Shown: positions 48,702 through 58,840 of the stretch, one piece after another | Layout: the number at the start of each line of letters is the position of its first letter | Numbering within the stretch: the stretch's first letter is position 1 | Assembly (NCBI RefSeq): GCF_025966695.1 | Contig: NZ_JAOEIY010000002.1 | Span: 496,001-560,000 of the forward strand | From: Stutzerimonas sp. S1 | GTDB taxonomy: Bacteria; Pseudomonadota; Gammaproteobacteria; Pseudomonadales; Pseudomonadaceae | DNA length: 64,000 nucleotides | Direction: 5' to 3' | Made by a program: the position numbers and the translations under genes | Notes under the pieces: generated by a model | Databases searched by the model: none | What the model was told of the DNA's origin: nothing | Seen by the model: only the letters and a program-made list of their open reading frames with translations

Positions 48702-50084
48702 ATGCTTGATTCCATTCGCTGGGACTCCGACTTGATCCGTCGCTACGATCAAGCAGGGCCGCGCTATACCTCGTATCCGACGGCGGTCCAATTCAACGGC
48801 AACATCGGCTCATTCGACTTGCTGCATGCCTTGCGAAGCAGCCGTCATGCTTCACGCCCTCTATCTCTCTATATCCACCTGCCCTTCTGCGCCAACGTCT
48901 GCTACTACTGCGGCTGCAATAAAGTTATCACCAAGGATCACGGCCGCGCGTTGCCCTATCTCGAACGACTCGAGAAGGAGATCGAGCTAGTGGCTTGTCA
49001 TCTCGGCCCAGATCAGGTTGTCGAGCAGCTGCATTTCGGCGGCGGTACCCCTACCTTCCTCAGCCACGACGAACTGCGTCGACTGATGTCGCATTTGCAG
49101 AAACATTTCAACCTGCAGGACGACGATCATGGCGACTTCAGCATCGAGATCGATCCGCGGGAAGCCGACTGGTCAACCATGGGTCTGTTGCGCGGACTGG
49201 GTTTCAACCGGATCAGCATTGGCGTTCAGGATCTGGATCCGGAAGTGCAGCGTGCGGTGAATCGCATGCAGACGCTCGAGCAGACCAGCACCATCATCGA
49301 AGCAGCACGGACGCTGCAGTTTCGTTCGGTGAACATCGACCTGATCTACGGTCTTCCAATGCAGAACCCAGAGCGCTTTGCCAGCACCGTACAAGCAATT
49401 ATCGGATTGCAGCCGGATCGGCTATCACTATTCAACTATGCACACCTGCCTGAGCGCTTCATGCCGCAACGGCGAATCAACGCCGCCGATCTACCATCAC
49501 CTGCCACCAAGCTCACCATGCTCCAGCACAGCATCGAGCAGTTGACCGACGCTGGATATCGTTACATCGGCATGGACCACTTTGCACTCCCCGACGATGA
49601 CCTGGCTATGGCGCAGGAAGACGGCACCCTGCAACGCAATTTTCAGGGCTACACAACCCATGGCCATTGCGATCTCATCGGCCTCGGTGTATCGGCCATC
49701 AGCCAGGTAGGCGATCTGTACTGCCAGAACAGTAGCGACATCACCATTTATCAACAGACTCTCGACCAAGGGCAACTGCCGACGATACGCGGGTTACGTT
49801 GTAATGAAGACGACCGTATCCGTCGTATGGTTATCCAAAAACTGATCTGCGATTTCGAGTTGAGCTTCGGTGCCGTTGAAGAAAGTTTTTCGATAGATTT
49901 CAAAAGCTACTTCCGCGACGCCTGGCCGAGCCTTGAGCAAATGGCCGTAGACGGACTGATCGAACTCACTGACCGGCATCTGCTGATCCAGCCGGCGGGA
50001 CGTCTGCTGGTCCGTTCGGTCTGCATGCTGTTCGATCATTACCTCCATGAACATGCCGGCCAACGCTATTCGCGAGTGATCTAA
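48702..50084 (+). CDS. hemN: HemN, oxygen-independent coproporphyrinogen III dehydrogenase
   Basis: This 460-residue radical SAM enzyme converts coproporphyrinogen III to protoporphyrinogen IX without O2. The cluster motif is FCANVCYYCGCNKVITKDHGRA, and FGGGTPTFL and DLIYGLPMQNP follow; the C-terminal HemN domain is complete. It supplies haem for the cbb3 oxidases under low oxygen. An ANR box lies upstream and anr is the next gene, 107 bp downstream. Confidence 0.96.
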   Translation: MLDSIRWDSDLIRRYDQAGPRYTSYPTAVQFNGNIGSFDLLHALRSSRHASRPLSLYIHLPFCANVCYYCGCNKVITKDHGRALPYLERLEKEIELVACHLGPDQVVEQLHFGGGTPTFLSHDELRRLMSHLQKHFNLQDDDHGDFSIEIDPREADWSTMGLLRGLGFNRISIGVQDLDPEVQRAVNRMQTLEQTSTIIEAARTLQFRSVNIDLIYGLPMQNPERFASTVQAIIGLQPDRLSLFNYAHLPERFMPQRRINAADLPSPATKLTMLQHSIEQLTDAGYRYIGMDHFALPDDDLAMAQEDGTLQRNFQGYTTHGHCDLIGLGVSAISQVGDLYCQNSSDITIYQQTLDQGQLPTIRGLRCNEDDRIRRMVIQKLICDFELSFGAVEESFSIDFKSYFRDAWPSLEQMAVDGLIELTDRHLLIQPAGRLLVRSVCMLFDHYLHEHAGQRYSRVI

Positions 50085-50191
50085 CGATTTGCGCTGCCCT
50101 CTTCTCGTCATGTGCGACCGTCAGGCCGATTGGATATTGGCGCCTGCTGGGTTAACCTTGCCCGCTATACAACGGCTTTCAGGAACCCCCT

Positions 50192-50926
50192 ATGCCCGAG
50201 TCGATCAAGGTCCGTGCGCAGCGCCAAGCTCACTGCAAGGATTGCAGCCTTTCCGGCCTCTGTTTACCGCTGTCGTTGAACATGCAGGACATGGAGGCGC
50301 TGGACGATATCGTCAAGCGTGGACGCCCGCTCAAGAAGGGCGAAACCTTGTTTCGCCAAGGCGACACTTTCAGTTCTGTATTCGCGGTCCGCTCCGGTGC
50401 GCTACGAACATTCAGCGTGACCGACGGTGGCGAGGAGCAGATCACCGGCTTCCATCTGCCTAGCGAGCTGGTGGGTCTTTCCGGCATGGATACCGAAAGC
50501 TATCCGGTATCAGCGCAGGCACTGGAAACCACGTCGGTTTGTGAAATACCGTTCGATCGACTCGACGAACTGAGCGTGATGCTGCCGCAGCTACGTCGCC
50601 AGCTCATGCGCATCATGAGCCGCGAAATCCGCGATGATCAGCAGATGATGCTGCTGCTCTCGAAGAAAACCGCCGACGAGCGTATCGCCACCTTCCTGAT
50701 CAACCTATCGGCACGCTTCAGCGCCCGTGGCTTCTCGGCCAACCAGTTCCGCCTACCCATGTCGCGCAACGAGATTGGCAATTACTTGGGCCTGGCCGTG
50801 GAAACCGTATCTCGCGTATTTACTCGCTTCCAACAGAACGGCTTGCTCGAGGCGGAAGGCAAGGAAGTTCGCATTGTCGACTCCATCGGGCTGTGTGCTC
50901 TTGCTGGCGGTGCCATGGAAGTCTAA
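50192..50926 (+). CDS. anr: ANR, oxygen-sensing FNR-family regulator
   Basis: This 244-residue CRP/FNR protein controls the shift to low oxygen. Cysteines C20, C23, C29 ([11 protein letters not shown]) with C116 near TTSVCEIPF bind the O2-labile [4Fe-4S] cluster. The C-terminal helix-turn-helix contains [21 protein letters not shown], with the E-x2-SR residues that read TTGAT. The ANR boxes at 35437 and 48630 are its likely targets. AGGA precedes the start. Confidence 0.96.
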   Translation: MPESIKVRAQRQAHCKDCSLSGLCLPLSLNMQDMEALDDIVKRGRPLKKGETLFRQGDTFSSVFAVRSGALRTFSVTDGGEEQITGFHLPSELVGLSGMDTESYPVSAQALETTSVCEIPFDRLDELSVMLPQLRRQLMRIMSREIRDDQQMMLLLSKKTADERIATFLINLSARFSARGFSANQFRLPMSRNEIGNYLGLAVETVSRVFTRFQQNGLLEAEGKEVRIVDSIGLCALAGGAMEV

Positions 50927-50936
50927 CGGGGCAGCA

Positions 50937-51485
50937 ATGATCTTCGACGAGTACAGCATCAAGACCCTGATTCGCCCAGTGCCCGACTTTCCCAGCCCCG
51001 GCGTGGTATTCCGTGACATCACGCCGATGCTGCAGTCGCCCAAAGCCCTGCGGATGGTGGCCGACAGTTTCATTCAGCGCTATGTGGAGGCCGACTTCAG
51101 TCATATCGGTGCACTGGATGCCCGAGGCTTCCTGATTGGATCGATTCTGGCCTACGAACTGAACAAGCCGTTGGTGCTGTTCCGCAAGCAGGGCAAGTTA
51201 CCGGCAGATGTTCTCTCGCAATCCTATTGCACCGAATACGGCGAAGCGCATCTGGAGATTCATGCCGACAGCCTTTGTGAAGGCGATTCAGTGCTGTTGT
51301 TCGATGACCTGATCGCGACCGGCGGCACGCTGCTTGCCGCTGCGCAGCTGGTGCGCCGGATGCGTGCCAACATCTTCGAAGCTGCCGCCATCATCGACCT
51401 ACCGGAACTCGGCGGCTCGCAGAAGTTGCAGGACATGGACATACCTACCTTCACCCTCACGGCGTTCGCCCTCAGCGATCGCTAA
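50937..51485 (+). CDS. apt: Adenine phosphoribosyltransferase (Apt)
   Basis: This 182-residue enzyme salvages adenine to AMP with PRPP. The PRPP-binding motif is [19 protein letters not shown] (about residues 121-139); RKQGKLP and [12 protein letters not shown] also match Apt. The ATG at 50937 follows a GGGGCAGC stretch, 10 bp after the anr stop, the order seen in P. aeruginosa. It is probably co-transcribed with anr. Confidence 0.95.
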   Translation: MIFDEYSIKTLIRPVPDFPSPGVVFRDITPMLQSPKALRMVADSFIQRYVEADFSHIGALDARGFLIGSILAYELNKPLVLFRKQGKLPADVLSQSYCTEYGEAHLEIHADSLCEGDSVLLFDDLIATGGTLLAAAQLVRRMRANIFEAAAIIDLPELGGSQKLQDMDIPTFTLTAFALSDR

Positions 51486-51519
51486 GCGGCGAGGGTAACC
51501 TCGCTTCCCCGGTATCCTC

Positions 51520-52128
51520 ATGAGTATCACCGCTCTTCGCGTCGCTCTACTCGCCGCATTGCTACTAGTCACCCCTGCTTTTGCGCTGGATCGCAATGCT
51601 TTGCTCGACGAGGCAAATCTGTTGCTTTTACCGCGCGAACGCCCGCTGCCCAGCCTCCAGCTTACCGACCAGAATGGTCGCCCGTTCAGTACTGATGCTT
51701 TGCGCGGCCGTTGGCACATGCTGTTCTTCGGCTTCACCGCCTGCCCGGATATCTGTCCGACTACGCTCAGCGATATGCGACGCTTGCTGGGAAAAATGGA
51801 CCCCAAAGTGCGTGAGCAGATCCAGCTGGTGCTTGTAACTGCAGATCCTGCGCGCGACAGCCCTGAACAATTGAAGAGCTATCTCAGCTATTACCGGGCA
51901 GAATTCAAGGGACTGACAGGCGAGCTGAGCGAGCTGAAGGCATTATCCCAGGCACTCGGTTTGCCGTTCGTACCCGCAAGTGAAACCGAGGGCGATTACA
52001 GTGTGAGCCACAGCGCCAACATTGCGCTGATCGCGCCCGACGGCAGCCTGCGCGGTCATATCCGGGCCCCATTCAAGCTGGACGGTCTGGCACTGGCGCT
52101 GCCCACCCTCCTCACCGAGCAACTGTAA
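51520..52128 (+). CDS. SCO1/SenC-family copper chaperone
   Basis: This 202-residue protein has a signal peptide (LRVALLAALLLVTPAFA) and a thioredoxin fold with the copper motif TACPDICPTTL (C-x3-C) and a distal histidine in SHSANIALIAPDG. SCO proteins deliver copper or reduce thiols for oxidase CuA/CuB sites. It lies 34 bp after apt and shares the region with the cbb3 genes, so a role in oxidase copper supply is likely but inferred. Confidence 0.9.
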   Translation: MSITALRVALLAALLLVTPAFALDRNALLDEANLLLLPRERPLPSLQLTDQNGRPFSTDALRGRWHMLFFGFTACPDICPTTLSDMRRLLGKMDPKVREQIQLVLVTADPARDSPEQLKSYLSYYRAEFKGLTGELSELKALSQALGLPFVPASETEGDYSVSHSANIALIAPDGSLRGHIRAPFKLDGLALALPTLLTEQL

Positions 52129-52173
52129 GACCGCTACGCACAGCAGGACCGCCCCCTGATAGTTACAGAACCG

Positions 52174-52875
52174 TCAGTGGCAATCCAAGGTATCGGCTAG
52201 TACGTACGCCTGAAAAGCCACCTCGTCGATCGCGAGCTGCGCCAGCTCGGCTAGCCGCCCATTGCTCTCCCATCGCCGAAGCAGATCATTGATCTCCACC
52301 TGCAAGCCTTGCTCCTTGGCTTCGACACTGAACGCCAGTTCTGCTTCCGGAAGCCGGGGCAGAATACGTTTATAGCGACGCCATTCCGGCAACACGGAAA
52401 GCGCCTCCAGCAGGCGCGCATCCTCGACCACCGCACGGCACTCACCCAGTTTCAGTCCGATCAGCGCATGCGCCGCACTTGGATAAAACCGGGGAAATAC
52501 ACCGAAACGTGCTTTCACCATCGCAGCGCGGGGATTACCGGCCACGACGCAAACAGGCTCGCCTCGCAACTGGGGCCAATCAAGCGCTCGGTCCTCGGTG
52601 GCGACGAGCGCGGTGGTACCGGTACGGTAATAGACTGTCCCGTCGACACCCTCGCCGACCACCAGATCGGCGGCGGTGGCCGCACTCCCCCGTACCCACG
52701 TGCGATCGAGCGCCTCGACGAGGGCAACGCTGAACACGGTGTCGAAACTCGCCGCAGCACTGCTCGACAGCGCGCGGTACTCCCCAACAGGCACCACGCG
52801 TAGCGGGTCGCCGAACGCCAGCGCAGGCAGACAGCAAGCGCTCAGCAGAGCAGCGCGCGCAACCGAAGAGAGCAT
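52174..52875 (-). CDS. Periplasmic SBP_bac_3-like protein ending the ABC operon
   Basis: This 233-residue protein has a signal peptide (MLSSVARAALLSACCLPALAFG) and resembles family 3 solute-binding proteins (RVVPVGEYRALSS, LKLGECRAVVEDARLLEAL, LQVEINDLLRRW). It starts 11 bp after the permease gene in the same operon. The operon also has a separate NMT1-type binding protein at its head. The ligand is unknown. It may be a second receptor or a sensor domain. Confidence 0.7.
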   Translation of the reverse strand: MLSSVARAALLSACCLPALAFGDPLRVVPVGEYRALSSSAAASFDTVFSVALVEALDRTWVRGSAATAADLVVGEGVDGTVYYRTGTTALVATEDRALDWPQLRGEPVCVVAGNPRAAMVKARFGVFPRFYPSAAHALIGLKLGECRAVVEDARLLEALSVLPEWRRYKRILPRLPEAELAFSVEAKEQGLQVEINDLLRRWESNGRLAELAQLAIDEVAFQAYVLADTLDCH

Positions 52876-52885
52876 CGCACCAGCC

Positions 52886-53659
52886 TCAGACGTACTGGTA
52901 ACGCAGCATCCGCTGCTTGAATTTCTCCAATACCACCTGATCGATGAGCGTCGCCAGGATGGCAATCACCAGAATGTTCATCATCACCCCGACCATGTCG
53001 GCAATCTCACCGGAATACGCCAGCGAGCGGCCAAGCCCCTGGCCGAAACCGATCAGCATCTCGGCAGAAATCAGTGCCCGCCAGGCGTTACCAAACGCCA
53101 GTTGCGCGCCGGTAATCAACTCAGGCATGACCGCTGGCAGATATACGCGGCGCAGCAACTGCCAGCGCGATGCCCCCATTACCCGGGCGGCAGCCACGTG
53201 CACTGGCTGTACGCTCTCGGTGGCGTTCATCACCGACAGCGCCATCGGGAAGAAGGCGGCCAAGGCCACCACGACGATGATTGGCAGATTGCCAAAGCCC
53301 ATGACGATCAGAAACAGGGGCACCCAGGCGATCGAAGGAATCGACTGCAGGATGACGATCGCCGAACGCAGGATCTCGCGGAAGAAGAACAGCACCCCCC
53401 CTACCAGTCCAAAACCGATGCCGAACAGCAACGCAAAACTGTAACCGCTGCCGAGACGACTCATGCTGCCGTACAGCCCCTCGCGGAACTCGGGCTCCTG
53501 CACGGCCCCCACCATTCGTTCAAAGACTGTGGGTATTCCGGGCATCAGGAATGCAGGCAGACTCCAGGCGGCGGCCTGCCAGATCAGGAGGATGAAGAGA
53601 ATCGCCAACACTACGGCGAAATATTTCTTCGGACCGGTCAAACGACGTCCCTGGCTCAT
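52886..53659 (-). CDS. ABC transporter permease (SsuC/TauC type)
   Basis: This 257-residue protein has six spans and the EAA loop in the segment VMGASRWQLLRRVYLPAVMPELITGAQLAFGNAW-like stretch, typical of SsuC/TauC/NrtB permeases (NMT1-linked importers). It lies between the ATPase (4-bp overlap with its stop) and the small binding protein. Substrate unknown: sulfonates, taurine or pyrimidine precursors are the usual choices for the family. Confidence 0.88.
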   Translation of the reverse strand: MSQGRRLTGPKKYFAVVLAILFILLIWQAAAWSLPAFLMPGIPTVFERMVGAVQEPEFREGLYGSMSRLGSGYSFALLFGIGFGLVGGVLFFFREILRSAIVILQSIPSIAWVPLFLIVMGFGNLPIIVVVALAAFFPMALSVMNATESVQPVHVAAARVMGASRWQLLRRVYLPAVMPELITGAQLAFGNAWRALISAEMLIGFGQGLGRSLAYSGEIADMVGVMMNILVIAILATLIDQVVLEKFKQRMLRYQYV

Positions 53660-54402
53660 ACGTGCTCAACCTCCGTCTTGATACCCAACAGGCGCAGGAT
53701 CTCGCGGCGCTCGGCGGCGAACTCGGAAAGATCGTGACTCTTCTCGCAATGGGTAAAGTTGAAGGTCTTCAGCACCCGAGCTGGACGCGCACTGAATACC
53801 AGCACGTGATCGGCAAGATAGAGCGCCTCATCAACATCATGCGTCACCAACAGCACAGTCGGCTGATGCTCTTCGATCAGCTCGCGCAGCACATCCTGCA
53901 GCGCCATGCGCGTCAGTGCGTCGAGCGCACCGAATGGCTCATCCAGCAGCAGCACCTCGGGCTTGGCGATGAATGCACGAGCCAGTGCAGTGCGCTGACG
54001 CATGCCGCCAGACACCTGATGGGGATAGTAATGCTCGAAGCCCTTGAGATTGACACGTGCCAACCAGGTCTCGGCCTGCTCGAACGCACTTGCCTTGCCG
54101 ATACCCTGCAACTCTAGCGCCATGGCCACATTGGCCTGCAGACTGAGCCAGGGGTACAACGCATGCTCCTGGAACACCAAAGTGCGTCGAGGACTCGGAG
54201 TGGATATCGGCTGCTCATCAGCCAGTACGCGGCCTGCAGTTGGTTTCTCCAAGCCTGCCACCAGATGCAAGAGGGTCGACTTGCCACAACCCGACGGGCC
54301 GACGAGCGCAACCAACTCACCCTGAGCGAATTCACCACTGAAGCCCTTGATGACCTCCAACTGTCCGAAACGCTTGTCTACTTCTTCAAACCTGAGCTGC
54401 AT
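53656..54402 (-). CDS. ABC transporter ATPase (SsuB/TauB type)
   Basis: This 248-residue ATPase has Walker A GPSGCGKST (about residues 37-45), the signature VSGGMRQRTALARA and Walker B VLLLDEPFGALD. The start MQLRFEEVDKRFGQLEV matches family length. It is 93 bp after the binding-protein gene with a terminator-like hairpin between, and its stop overlaps the permease start (ATGA). Confidence 0.92.
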   Translation of the reverse strand: MQLRFEEVDKRFGQLEVIKGFSGEFAQGELVALVGPSGCGKSTLLHLVAGLEKPTAGRVLADEQPISTPSPRRTLVFQEHALYPWLSLQANVAMALELQGIGKASAFEQAETWLARVNLKGFEHYYPHQVSGGMRQRTALARAFIAKPEVLLLDEPFGALDALTRMALQDVLRELIEEHQPTVLLVTHDVDEALYLADHVLVFSARPARVLKTFNFTHCEKSHDLSEFAAERREILRLLGIKTEVEHV

Positions 54403-54450
54403 AAAAACTCTTGAAAATAAATGTGCCCGTCCTAAACGAGCCAAACAAAG

Positions 54451-54471
54451 ACTGCCCGACAAGCGGGCAGT
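54451..54471 (-). terminator. Attenuator-like terminator inside the ABC operon
   Basis: On the minus strand ACTGCCCG pairs with CGGGCAGT around a 5-nt loop and is followed by CTTTGTTTGG. It lies between the binding-protein gene and the ATPase gene, so binding protein would be made in excess, as is usual for ABC importers. Confidence 0.75.
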
Positions 54472-54495
54472 CCGTTGTATGTGTTCGGTTACGAA

Positions 54496-55485
54496 TCAGA
54501 GCTCGCGTGCTTCCTGCCAAGACAGATCCAGGATTGCACGAGTGTCGAACGGCTTGCCGTCGCGAGTCTTCAGCGACCCCAGCTCCTGCAGGATATCGGC
54601 AAGCTCCTGGATCCGTGCCAGATCCTGCTCGTCCAGCTTGGCGCTGAAGGTTTGAGTAGCGATCGCCTCCTGGATGACAACCTCACGGGCCAGCTCACCA
54701 CGCTTGAGGGTCTTCAACGTCGGCTCGGCAATGAAGTAATCAGCGATTAGCTTGGCAGCATCGGCGGGTTGCTGTTCGAGCATGTCGATCGCCTCGCGTT
54801 GTGCATCGAGGGACTTCCATACCGCATCCTTGCGCTTGGCCAGCGTGTCGCCCGAAGTGATAACAACCATGCAGGGAAATGGCCAGACTTCGCCAATCTC
54901 GTAGACCTGCCGAACCGGCGCGACCAGTTGAGCGATACGGTCATACGGCTCAAACAGGAAGGCAGCGTCCACACGCCCCGAAACCAACGACTGCACTGCC
55001 ACCGCCGGACTGACGCCCATGATGTTTACATCGCTTGGGCGCAGCCCCGCGGCTTTCAGCGTCACGCCACGCAGCACCGCATCGGCGGTACTACCTTCGC
55101 GCTGGGACGCCAGGCTGCGATCCTTGAGACCGGCCACCTCGGTGATGCCGGTATCCTCGCGCACGAGGATCGAGTGGTAGCCCTGTTGAGCGCCACCCAC
55201 CACTTTCAGGTCAGCTCCCTTCGATGCCCAGGCCACGGCGTTGGTAAAACCCAGTACACCGGTATCGAGCTGCCCGCCGACGATCGCCTTGATCAGGTCG
55301 GTGCCGGAACTGAACTCGACCAGCTCCACATCAAGGCCATGCTTCTTGTAGAGACCAGCCTCGTGGGCAACCATCGCCTGGGCGTCGTCCATCACCCGGA
55401 TGTAGCCAACCTTGAGTTTGTCTTGCGCTTGGGCGAAAGCGCTGACAAGCAACAGTGCCGGAAAGAGCCAAAGCTTTGCTTTCAT
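54496..55485 (-). CDS. NMT1/SsuA-type ABC substrate-binding protein
   Basis: This 329-residue periplasmic protein has a signal peptide (MKAKLWLFPALLLVSAFAQA) and resembles SsuA/TauA/NMT1 proteins: GLYKKHGLDVELVEFSSGTDLIKAIVGGQLDTGVLG and SVDAAFLFEPYDRI-like AAFLFEPYDRIAQ. It heads an operon with an ATPase, a permease and a second small binding protein. The ligand (sulfonate, taurine, or a heterocycle) cannot be named from sequence alone. Confidence 0.9.
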   Translation of the reverse strand: MKAKLWLFPALLLVSAFAQAQDKLKVGYIRVMDDAQAMVAHEAGLYKKHGLDVELVEFSSGTDLIKAIVGGQLDTGVLGFTNAVAWASKGADLKVVGGAQQGYHSILVREDTGITEVAGLKDRSLASQREGSTADAVLRGVTLKAAGLRPSDVNIMGVSPAVAVQSLVSGRVDAAFLFEPYDRIAQLVAPVRQVYEIGEVWPFPCMVVITSGDTLAKRKDAVWKSLDAQREAIDMLEQQPADAAKLIADYFIAEPTLKTLKRGELAREVVIQEAIATQTFSAKLDEQDLARIQELADILQELGSLKTRDGKPFDTRAILDLSWQEAREL

Positions 55486-55632
55486 TACGACCTCGATTGA
55501 GCTGCACGCAAAGAGATGCCACATATAACCAAAAACAAGATTCTTATTCTTTTTGGCTATCTGGCTAATTTGGCTTAGAACTTTACATGAATCGAGGCGA
55601 ACGGGGCACTAGCGAAACGCTATAAGGTTAAA

Positions 55633-55667
55633 GCGTCGGGGCATACCGCGTGCAACGCCCCGGACGC
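55633..55667 (-). terminator. Terminator after recR
   Basis: GCGTCCGGGGC pairs with GCCCCGACGC (one bulge) on the minus strand, followed by TTTAACC. It begins 3 bp after the recR stop codon and ends the dnaX-ybaB-recR transcript. Confidence 0.7.
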
Positions 55668-55669
55668 AG

Positions 55670-56269
55670 TCAGAGACTAATCGGCTTGCGTCCTGCCAGA
55701 GCGTGGGCCAGCGTGCCGCCATCGACCAGATCAAGCTCGCCGCCCAGCGGTACACCGTGGGCGATTCGACTGATGGTCAACCCTTTCGGGATCAGTAACT
55801 GGGCAATGTAATGCGCAGTGGCTTCGCCCTCGACGGTTGGATTCGTCGCCAGGATCACTTCAGTGAAGGCGCCTTCAGCGACCCGCACCAGCAGCTCGGG
55901 AATACCGATGGCCTCCGGCCCGAGGCCATCGAGTGGCGAAAGATGCCCCTTGAGAACGAAATAGCGGCCGCGAAAGCCGGTCTGCTCGACGGCGAACACG
56001 TCGACGGGACTCTGCACCACGCACAGCAACGAATCGTCTCGCCGCGGATCGGCACATTGTTGGCACAGGTCATCTTCGCTGAGCGTGCGGCACTGCCGAC
56101 AGTAGCCCACCCCTTCCATCGCCCGGGTCAGAGCCTGCGCCAGACGCAAGCCACCGCTGCGGTCGCGCTCGAGCAGCTGCAAGGCCATGCGCTGTGCAGT
56201 CTTCTGCCCGACACCGGGAAGAATTCGCAACGCATCGATAAGTTGACGAATCAGGGGACTGAAGCTCAT
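55670..56269 (-). CDS. recR: RecR, recombination mediator
   Basis: This 199-residue protein loads RecA with RecF/RecO. A helix-hairpin-helix ([20 protein letters not shown]) precedes the C4 zinc finger [16 protein letters not shown], the Toprim segment [15 protein letters not shown] and the C-terminal Walker B-like loop. It follows ybaB and dnaX, the conserved dnaX-ybaB-recR order. Confidence 0.96.
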   Translation of the reverse strand: MSFSPLIRQLIDALRILPGVGQKTAQRMALQLLERDRSGGLRLAQALTRAMEGVGYCRQCRTLSEDDLCQQCADPRRDDSLLCVVQSPVDVFAVEQTGFRGRYFVLKGHLSPLDGLGPEAIGIPELLVRVAEGAFTEVILATNPTVEGEATAHYIAQLLIPKGLTISRIAHGVPLGGELDLVDGGTLAHALAGRKPISL

Positions 56270-56383
56270 GACATTACCAATTAGGACTACTTAAGAGAGA
56301 GCACTGCCAGCCAGCGTAGGCATCCCATCGGAACGGCCGCTAAGGCGCGGCCATGATCCGTTACTGGTGCAACCGAGCCGCTA

Positions 56384-56710
56384 TCAGAACGGCATCTTGA
56401 AACCAGGCGGTAGTTGCATACCGGCAGTCATGCCCGACATCTTTTCCTGGCTGTTCTGCTCGATCTTGCGCACCGCATCATTGACCGCGGCGGCGATCAG
56501 ATCTTCGAGGATCTCCTTGTCCTCCTGCATCAAGCTGTCGTCGAGACTGACACGCTTGACGTCATGTCGACCGTTCATCACCACGCTCACCAGGCCGGCC
56601 CCGGATTGGCCGGTAACCTCGGCGTTCGCCAGCTCCTCCTGCATCTTCTGCATTTTTTCCTGCATCTGCTGCGCCTGCTTCATCAGGCCGGCCATGCCAC
56701 CTTTCATCAT
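56384..56710 (-). CDS. ybaB: YbaB/EbfC nucleoid-associated protein
   Basis: This 108-residue DNA-binding protein ([20 protein letters not shown]) has the YbaB tweezer-like dimer sequence, ending [12 protein letters not shown] at 56719 would add three residues, but GAGGTGAT lies 6-8 nt before the ATG at 56710. It sits 19 bp after dnaX and 114 bp before recR. Confidence 0.94.
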   Translation of the reverse strand: MMKGGMAGLMKQAQQMQEKMQKMQEELANAEVTGQSGAGLVSVVMNGRHDVKRVSLDDSLMQEDKEILEDLIAAAVNDAVRKIEQNSQEKMSGMTAGMQLPPGFKMPF

Positions 56711-56729
56711 GGGTATCACCTCAAATGGA

Positions 56730-58751
56730 TTAGGGTTCGGTGTGTTCTACGGGTTCGATGGTGCCGTCACGAATCACGGCGGCAAACTGCTGCATCAACT
56801 GCTGCACCATGGGGTCAGCCTGGATCGCCACTTCCGCCGCTCGCTGACGCTCCTCGCGGCGACGCGCAGCCGCCTGGGCCGGCGTTTCCTGCTGTGGCTT
56901 CTTGAGTTCGATCTCCAGTTTCAGGGTCCGGCCGTGATACTGATTGAGAGCATCATTCAGACGCCGCTGTTGGGTGGCGTTGAATAACGCGCTCTGTGCC
57001 GGATCCAGGTGCATGAGCCAGCGATCGCCGTCCACCTCGATCAGGCTGCAGTTGGCGGCAATGCTGCCAGTCAGCCCCGACAGGCCTAGCTTGAGATACA
57101 GCTCCAGCCATTCAGCTGCCAGTCCCGTGGCAGGCTCGGCCGCTGGTAGCAGCTCGCTGGAACTCGGCTCCGACGCCGGTTCGACGAGATCATCCAGATA
57201 GGCTTCGACCTGATTCTCGACCTCGAAATAATCTTCATCGGTCAGTGGCGGTTCGTCATCGTCAGGCTCTTCATCCTGAGCAACGGAAGCGACATGGTCC
57301 GTCGCGTCAGGTACCGCCAACGGCTGCTCGACAGCTGTAGCTTCGACTACTACCGCAGGCGTACTCGGCGGCTCTGCCCACGGCACATCGATGATCGGCG
57401 GCGAAGCCGGAACCGCGACTGCCGCGCTTTCGGGCGCCACGGAAACGGATCCGACCGGCTTCGACTCGAGCACCGGCGAATGCTCTGCCGCTCGCTCGCC
57501 CATCACGGCGGCATCCGTTGACGCCATAGCGGTCTGCGCTTGGGTAACAGACGCATCGACCGGCGCCACAACGGCAGCCGGCATGGCCACCGGCGCCTTG
57601 CGGGAATCAGCCGTGGCCTGGCTGACTCCCAGATTCTTTAATGATGTTCGCGGCGCATCTTCACTATCGGCGGGACGGAAGGCGAGCATGCGCAGCAACA
57701 CCATCTCGAAGCCACTGCGCGGATCTGGCGCCAGCGGCAGATCGCGTCGACCGATCAGGCCCATCTGGTAATAGAACTGTACGTCTTCTGCCGGCAGCGC
57801 CTGCGCCAGGGCAAGTACGCGATCACGATCGCCCTGACCGTTGTCCACCGCCTCCGGCAGGGCCTGGGCGATGGCCACGCGGTGCAGCACATTGAGTATC
57901 TCAGCCAGTACGCCGGTCCAGTCCGGGCCCTGTTCAGCCAGATGGCGAACCGCTTCAAGCAACGCTCGCGCGTCGCCTTCGAGCAACGCCTGCAATACAC
58001 CGTAGACCTGGCCGTGATCGAGCGTGCCAAGCATGGCTCGAACATCGGCAGCGAGCACTTTACCTTCGCCGAAGGCGATCGCCTGGTCGGTCAGGCTCAT
58101 CGCGTCGCGCATCGAACCGTCCGCAGCGCGACCGAGCAGCCACAGGGCATCATCCTCGAATGGCACGTTTTCGACGGTCAGCACGTGGGTCAGGTGCTCG
58201 ACCACCCGCTCCGGCGGCATGTTCTTCAACGAGAACTGCAAGCAACGCGAGAGAATGGTGACCGGCAGCTTCTGCGGATCGGTGGTCGCCAAGAGGAACT
58301 TGACGTGAGGTGGCGGCTCCTCGAGGGTCTTGAGCAGCGCATTGAATGAGTGCGACGAGAGCATGTGCACTTCGTCGATCAGATAGACCTTGTAACGTCC
58401 GCGGCTAGGCGCGTACTGCACGTTATCCAACAGCTCGCGCGTGTCTTCGACTTTGGTACGGCTCGCGGCGTCCACCTCGATCAGATCGACGAAGCGCCCT
58501 TCGTCGATCTCCCGGCACACCGAACACTCGCCACACGGCGTCGAGCTCACACCGGCCTCGCAATTCAGACACTTGGCGATGATCCGCGCGATGGTCGTCT
58601 TGCCGACTCCCCGGGTACCGGTGAAAAGATAAGCATGGTGCAGACGCTGGTTATCCAGCGCATTGATCAGGGCCTTGAGCACATGCGTCTGGCCGACCAT
58701 TTCGCGGAACGAGCGCGGACGCCATTTACGGGCTAGAACCTGATAACTCAT
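56730..58751 (-). CDS. dnaX: DnaX, DNA polymerase III tau/gamma subunit
   Basis: This 673-residue clamp-loader ATPase has Walker [15 protein letters not shown] (about residues 45-58), a zinc module with [18 protein letters not shown], and Walker B LIDEVHML. The C-terminal third (after about residue 365) is rich in Ala, Pro and Glu and leads to the tau domains that bind DnaB and PolC. No A-rich slippery heptamer for a gamma frameshift was recognised. First gene of dnaX-ybaB-recR. Confidence 0.96.
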   Translation of the reverse strand: MSYQVLARKWRPRSFREMVGQTHVLKALINALDNQRLHHAYLFTGTRGVGKTTIARIIAKCLNCEAGVSSTPCGECSVCREIDEGRFVDLIEVDAASRTKVEDTRELLDNVQYAPSRGRYKVYLIDEVHMLSSHSFNALLKTLEEPPPHVKFLLATTDPQKLPVTILSRCLQFSLKNMPPERVVEHLTHVLTVENVPFEDDALWLLGRAADGSMRDAMSLTDQAIAFGEGKVLAADVRAMLGTLDHGQVYGVLQALLEGDARALLEAVRHLAEQGPDWTGVLAEILNVLHRVAIAQALPEAVDNGQGDRDRVLALAQALPAEDVQFYYQMGLIGRRDLPLAPDPRSGFEMVLLRMLAFRPADSEDAPRTSLKNLGVSQATADSRKAPVAMPAAVVAPVDASVTQAQTAMASTDAAVMGERAAEHSPVLESKPVGSVSVAPESAAVAVPASPPIIDVPWAEPPSTPAVVVEATAVEQPLAVPDATDHVASVAQDEEPDDDEPPLTDEDYFEVENQVEAYLDDLVEPASEPSSSELLPAAEPATGLAAEWLELYLKLGLSGLTGSIAANCSLIEVDGDRWLMHLDPAQSALFNATQQRRLNDALNQYHGRTLKLEIELKKPQQETPAQAAARRREERQRAAEVAIQADPMVQQLMQQFAAVIRDGTIEPVEHTEP

Positions 58752-58840
58752 AACACCATCATGGGCTGAAGCGGAGGACGGGTAATGCTAGCGGAGCAGG
58801 CCGCAAATTGCATCCAGCCGCACGCAATCGGCCAAACAGC

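Noticed and set aside
56730-58751. Programmed frameshift for a DnaX gamma form
   Set aside because: No A-rich slippery heptamer was recognised in the coding strand.
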